A stretch of 6,522 nucleotides of DNA from Euryarchaeota archaeon UBA171 (GTDB lineage Archaea; Thermoplasmatota; Poseidoniia; Poseidoniales; Thalassarchaeaceae), in the NCBI GenBank assembly GCA_002497295.1, contig DANO01000028.1:25146-31667 (forward strand), read 5' to 3'. The position numbers and the translations under genes were made by a program. Shown piece by piece: positions 1-4,100 of the stretch; positions within the stretch are counted from its first letter, which is position 1; each line of letters begins with the position of its first letter. Below the pieces are notes generated by a model. That model did not search any database and was not told the DNA's origin. It saw nothing but the letters and a program-made list of their open reading frames with translations.

Positions 1-214
1 GTTGCTCATTGATGACTATCTCCAGTATCGGATGGTAATGGACGCCGATGTTGCTATGATCGCCGAGGCAAAAATCTGCTATCTCCTGAGCATCGTCCGC
101 AATGGGGGGCGGGGCGAACTCATCCCACAACACAGCGCCGACCAAGATGACGGTGAATGCTATGCCTCCGACCATTGCAGCCCGTGTTGCATCCATGGTC
201 TCGCGTCTAATCAC
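1..214 (-). CDS. Small signal-anchored exported protein with Cys/His motif (C-terminus outside window)
   Basis: This frame is open on the minus strand to the window edge; 71 codons are visible. I chose a GTG start at 214-212 because GAGGAGGT lies 11 bases upstream (226-233) and the start would read M-I-R-R-E-T. An ATG at 196-194 is the alternative, but it is 29 bases from that site. With the GTG start, residues about 12-30 (AAMVGGIAFTVILVGAVLW) form one hydrophobic segment after two arginines, so the N-terminus should be cytoplasmic and the rest outside. A Pro-rich linker (FAPPPIADD) follows, then a segment with Cys49, His53, His59 and His61 in the order C-L-G-D-H and H-Y-H-P-I-L-E-I. The H-x-H-P-x-L-x-I pattern followed by beta-strand-like residues resembles small exported proteins I remember from marine archaea, possibly metal-binding; that is recall, not a search. 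The gene is divergent from the glycosylase. No function can be assigned. Confidence 0.72.
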   Translation of the reverse strand, partial: MIRRETMDATRAAMVGGIAFTVILVGAVLWDEFAPPPIADDAQEIADFCLGDHSNIGVHYHPILEIVINEQ

Positions 215-249
215 CCCATATTGAAACCTCCTCACTCGTTCGCAGGCAC
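215..249. promoter_or_regulatory. Divergent intergenic gap with a possible TATA-like box for the glycosylase
   Basis: Only 35 bases separate the two divergent starts (53 if the left gene begins at ATG 196). The one AT-rich stretch, ATATTGAAA at 218-226, is centred about 28 bases before the glycosylase ATG. That is the spacing expected for an archaeal TATA box on a leaderless transcript. No good Shine-Dalgarno precedes ATG 250, which fits leaderless initiation. I see no equivalent TATA-like stretch for the minus-strand gene, so its promoter would have to lie inside the first glycosylase codons. The assignment is weak and rests on spacing and composition. Confidence 0.28.
226..233 (-). promoter_or_regulatory. 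Shine-Dalgarno site of the left-edge membrane protein
   Basis: On the minus strand this reads GAGGAGGT, a strong match to the anti-Shine-Dalgarno consensus. It is 11 bases before GTG 214-212 and 29 bases before ATG 196-194, so it supports the GTG start. It lies in the short gap between two divergent genes. Confidence 0.5.
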
Positions 250-867
250 ATGGCCGAACCCCCCTACTGGGCAAAGGCAGTGGAGCATCTCAAATCCGCT
301 GATCCGATTTTGTCCGGCATAATAGATGAAAATCTACGTCCCTTCTTATCCCCAAATGGCAATGTAGGCAATACTCTGATCAAATCGATTGTTGGGCAGC
401 AGATATCAGTGAAGGCTGCAGACTCCGTTTGGCGCAAAATGAGTGGCCTTCTTGGAGCTGTGATACCTGAAAATATTGTTTTATACGATTTTCAAGATCT
501 GAGAGAATGTGGTCTTTCAATGCGTAAATCAGAGTATATACTAGATTTCAGCAGGTTATGGGTAGATTCCCTAAGTGATCTTGATTGGTTTTCAATGGAT
601 GGCGCTAACGTAAGGAGCAGATTACTGGAGCTCCGGGGAGTGGGGCCATGGACCGTTGACATGGTGATGATATTTGCATTAGGTCAACCAGACATACTCC
701 CCCTAGGGGATATCGGGCTGATCAGAGCCATTGAGAAAACATATGCAGGAGGATCAAATCTTGGGGTCGAAGAGATACTTGATATCTCAACTGGTTGGTC
801 GCCCTACAGAACAGTGGCAACATGGTATCTCTGGAGGGTTGTTGACCCCGAACCGGTGAATTACTGA
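250..867 (+). CDS. DNA-3-methyladenine glycosylase II, AlkA/Mag type (HhH-GPD family)
   Basis: This is a base-excision repair enzyme that should cleave alkylated purines such as 3-methyladenine from DNA. It is 205 residues long and consists of the HhH-GPD core only; bacterial AlkA (about 280 residues) carries an extra N-terminal domain, so this is closer to the compact Mag1-like form. Visible family signatures are SIVGQQIS (46-53), the helix-hairpin-helix LRGVGPWTVDM (128-138), the likely catalytic Asp154 in LPLGDIGL, and the C-terminal WSPYRTVATWYLWR (183-196). Only one cysteine (Cys87) is present, so there is no iron-sulfur cluster and it is not an endonuclease III or MutY relative. ATG 250 is the first start codon after an in-frame TAA at 208-210. 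The gene is divergent from the left-edge gene and converges with zero spacing on the coiled-coil gene. Its G+C content is about 45% by hand count over 301-840, somewhat lower than its neighbours. Substrate range within the family is not decidable here. Confidence 0.93.
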   Translation: MAEPPYWAKAVEHLKSADPILSGIIDENLRPFLSPNGNVGNTLIKSIVGQQISVKAADSVWRKMSGLLGAVIPENIVLYDFQDLRECGLSMRKSEYILDFSRLWVDSLSDLDWFSMDGANVRSRLLELRGVGPWTVDMVMIFALGQPDILPLGDIGLIRAIEKTYAGGSNLGVEEILDISTGWSPYRTVATWYLWRVVDPEPVNY

Positions 868-870
868 TCA
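865..870. other. TGATCA palindrome holding both convergent stop codons
   Basis: The plus-strand glycosylase ends with TGA at 865-867. The minus-strand coiled-coil gene ends with TGA at 870-868. Together they form the palindrome TGATCA with no base between the two coding regions. No T-rich tract or hairpin is visible outside the genes, so each transcript must terminate inside, or read into, the opposite gene. Confidence 0.85.
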
Positions 871-1149
871 CATCGAGTAACCACGCGGTATGCCGTCCAT
901 GCCCGCGGGTTTCATGGCCTGATCTGAACCGTCAGACTCTTCCATTATTATCGTCAATAAGGTGTGTACGAGCACCCTAAGATCTTCAATCTCTTTCCTT
1001 AGTTCAACTACTTCTTGCATCGGCATCCCATCCGAAACGACTAGCGTTCCGAAGCGGTTTCCATCACTTCTGGCTAATAAACAAGACAGGCCAGATATAT
1101 CCAGTATGTCGTTTTCAAGGGTTTCGAGGCAGTACGGAGTCAGAATCAA
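868..1149 (-). CDS. Small cytoplasmic coiled-coil protein of unknown function, coupled to the surface-protein gene
   Basis: I do not recognise this 93-residue protein. Residues 1-41 look like a small globular or beta-rich part (LSCLLARSDGNRFGTLVVSD). Residues 47-68 form a textbook heptad pattern with V47, L50, I54, L57, V61, L64 and I68 at alternating +3/+4 spacing, so a coiled coil and oligomerisation are likely. The tail from about 71 is polar and Gly/Pro/Met-rich and probably disordered. There is no signal peptide or membrane segment. The apparent start is TTG 1149-1147, directly after an in-frame TGA and overlapping the TGA stop of the surface-protein gene (TTGA). GAGGA at 1159-1163 lies 9 bases upstream, which supports this start. 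The next candidate is ATG 1026-1024, which would drop the whole N-terminal part and lacks a ribosome-binding site. The charged heptad pattern and compact fit to both neighbours argue that it is a real gene. Translational coupling suggests a role linked to the surface protein, but this is inference. Confidence 0.7.
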   Translation of the reverse strand: MILTPYCLETLENDILDISGLSCLLARSDGNRFGTLVVSDGMPMQEVVELRKEIEDLRVLVHTLLTIIMEESDGSDQAMKPAGMDGIPRGYSM

Positions 1150-4100
1150 TCATCGTCATCCTCATACTCTTCATCGTACTCTTCATCGTACTCTTCATCG
1201 TACTCTTCATCGTAGTCGTCGTCCCTTCCTCCGCCTGCGCGTATTGCCATGGCGATGCCGATACCGACGGTGATTGCTGCAACGAACGCGATGAGGGTAT
1301 AGGCCAGAGTAGAGTCGCCTGAACTCACACCAGATACATCGGCCGAGGATACTACCATCCCCTCTACAGGATACGCAAGATTCTGGAAGTCTCCTCCGTC
1401 AATCACGTAGAGCACAGGGACACCAGGCAGGCTGGGTTCGAAAATCATGTCAACCACTACACTGGTAGAGCCTGGCTCAAGGAATATTTCAACAGAATCA
1501 GACGGTGGTGATTGGGACCATGATTCGCCGCCGTTGTTCTGCCACAATGAAACATCAATTGAGCCACCGCGCTTTCCAGGATTAGACCAGAATGTCTTCA
1601 CTGTGACTCTCTCTCCTGGAAGTGGTCTGTCTGTTGGTTCGAATACGGTATTCGTCAAAGTCGGCAGGAATTCCATTATTCTTATATCGGCTCGCTTGGG
1701 GTTGTCTTCGCTCCCTAGACCGTTCACTTCATTGCCTGCACGGTCCGTTGAAACTACCCAGAATAGTATGTAGTCCCCATCAACTAGCTTCGTATTCACA
1801 AGCGATCCCATGTCTAGTTCGCCTTGGTATACGTCGAATTGCTCCTGATCGAGTATGAGTGGTATGAAGCCGCTTCCCTCGGCACCAAGTGGGTCGTTTC
1901 CTCGCTTGAATGTCCATGCGACTTCGAGGTCACCCTGCTGCATGCCAACTGAATCGCTTATCTGGAGAGTTACCTTCACCCTATTCAGCAAATCCGATTC
2001 CTCCACCGACAAAGAGCTGTCGGGATACGCTGTCTGATCGAAGAGTATTGTTGGTGCGGAAGAGTCGACTGTGATTGAGGTGCCGGTATTCTCTGAAGAG
2101 ATTGCGGATCCTGGAGGATTCACGACATTTGTCATGACATCCATGATTGGGTACACCGGTGGCCTATTGGGGAGGGTGAGGTCGACAGTCCATGAGCCAT
2201 CCTGACCCAACGAAGAGGCTTCGCTAACCCGCTCGGAGCCGTAAATGAATGATACTTCCACCATGGTTTCATCCAGACCGGACGAGAATGGTGTACCCGA
2301 GCCTGCATGCAAAAGCGTTCCATTGACTCTGAATGAGTCTCCCTTCATGAGATAGATGCCTGACGCATCCGACTCACCGATTGGAAGAGTCAGGTCCTCA
2401 GTCAGCGTGGGGACAGCTTCCAACATGTTGTCTAATTCCCATGAAAGGGAGGTTAGCAGCGATGATTGAGCGACCATCTGCATGTCATCTGTTATTCTTG
2501 CTCTTGGGCTGCAGTCTGGATCGCCTGCATTCCAAGGGTAGTTCCAATCGAGGATGAAATCGAACTCAACAAGGAGGATTGAATCGGATTCCATCGGTGT
2601 GGCACTGGCATCTAAGAGATGCACATGGGAGTCCTCGGGCGTGGAGAGTATCTGCTCAGCTGGATTCCAGAACATCTTGCCGAGACCTGTAGGTCCGTCG
2701 TCACAAAGCATCACATCGATGCCATCTAGAGTTGCGATACCGTTTGGTTCGTCTATTACCATGGTGAACGTATGCTCCACCCCAGGTAGCAGATAGCCGG
2801 ATTTCCTGTCAAGAGAGAATCCTGAGCCCAGAATCTGAGTCTCGACGTCCTCCGCGACGAGCATGGTCGCCCATGCTTCAGAAGCTCCCGGCCCTCCTCC
2901 TGTGCCACCTGACTGGTATGTTCGTCCAGACCAGTCAGTGCCTTCGATGTAAAGGTAAACTGGACTGTTGAAGGGTACACCCGTCAGATCAATTCCTGCG
3001 AAATTCTTCTGCTCTTCGCCGGAGAAACCTATCGATAGCGGGAGTGTAATTGAGCTATACTCTTCTGAGTCGGGGATGCCATCTTCATTTGCATCGTCCA
3101 TCGCAGTACGCCAGTATCTCAGAGTGACGTCTGATGCCCTTGCATCAGCGTCAGACACAGTTACGTATACCGATAGCGGCATCTCTGGATCCACAATCTT
3201 CCCAGCTGCGTTTTGGAAGCCGAGCGGGGTGAGTATCTGAATTGGCCCCGCTACAGGAGGCTCGGAATCTACTATTGCCATGATAGAGGGTGGATCAATG
3301 GTCAAGTCCTCGGCGTTAACGATGGGAATCATGGTTGGGCCGATTGCCTCGAGCAGTGGCTGCAGTGTGATTGAAGACACGCCCGATGGGACCATCAAGT
3401 TCCCGCTGAAGATCCCACCAGATTGTGGAGTTAGTTGCACAATGGTTCCAGATAAGTCGACTGCTGGGGAGAAGTCTTCTGAATCCGGCCTCAAGTTCTC
3501 TGAGCCTTGGAACCGTACGCTACCTTCTATGGAAATCATGTTTCCAGGATCAACAGGGAACGGGTACATCGAAGAAAATTGGTCGGAAAGCGTATTCCCG
3601 AGATGATTGACCACTGTGAAAGAATCGATTTCCAAGTCATTCTCGTAAGCGGACCTTCCGCCATTGCCACTAGACGCCTCGGCTGACCATCGAGTCTCGC
3701 CGTTCAGGTCAGTGGCACTGGATGACCATGATATCGACGAAAGGTCGTCTGGCCCCCATGAGGCGGATATCGACCAATTGACCTGTATTCTTTCAGTTCC
3801 GTCTTGATCCGTTATGAGCGTCGAGGCTGACTCGGAGTTTACGAGATCGAGTCCGGGTATCGAACCGGATTGGGCGAATGACACTGAGCCTTGATCAGAC
3901 CAGTCGCCATCAGAGGAATAGGCGGAGTATGTGGCGCTGGCCCCATCCGCAGTAATTCCTGTCAGAGTCACTGATGAAATCTGACTATTATCGAAGAGGT
4001 GGCTGTGCTCGGTCACAAGATGGTATGATTCGGCCCTTGGTGCGAATGTATTGGGCGGAACGAACGGGTGATTGGTTGTGATATAGTCATATTCAGCGCC

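Noticed and set aside
2..322. Plus-strand open frame of 106 codons at the left edge
   Set aside because: It is antisense to the membrane-anchored protein, overlaps the glycosylase start in another frame, and its translation lacks any domain-like pattern.
250..867. Endonuclease III or MutY identity for the HhH-GPD protein
   Set aside because: The four C-terminal iron-sulfur cysteines are absent, and the WSPYRTVATWYLWR ending is typical of the AlkA/Mag branch.
1167..1214. Possible CRISPR array or mobile-element end
   Set aside because: The 12-bp units are directly adjacent with no spacers and code in frame for DEEY, so this is a coding tandem repeat.
962..1273. Plus-strand open frame giving repeated His-Arg-Thr-Leu residues
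   Set aside because: It is the antisense reading of the 12-bp tandem repeat and the coiled-coil gene; the low-complexity repeat is a by-product of the DEEY codons.
1224..1310. Archaeosortase/sortase sorting signal at the C-terminus
   Set aside because: There is no LPXTG, PEP or PGF motif before the helix, and the helix is followed by a 25-residue acidic tail rather than a short basic end.
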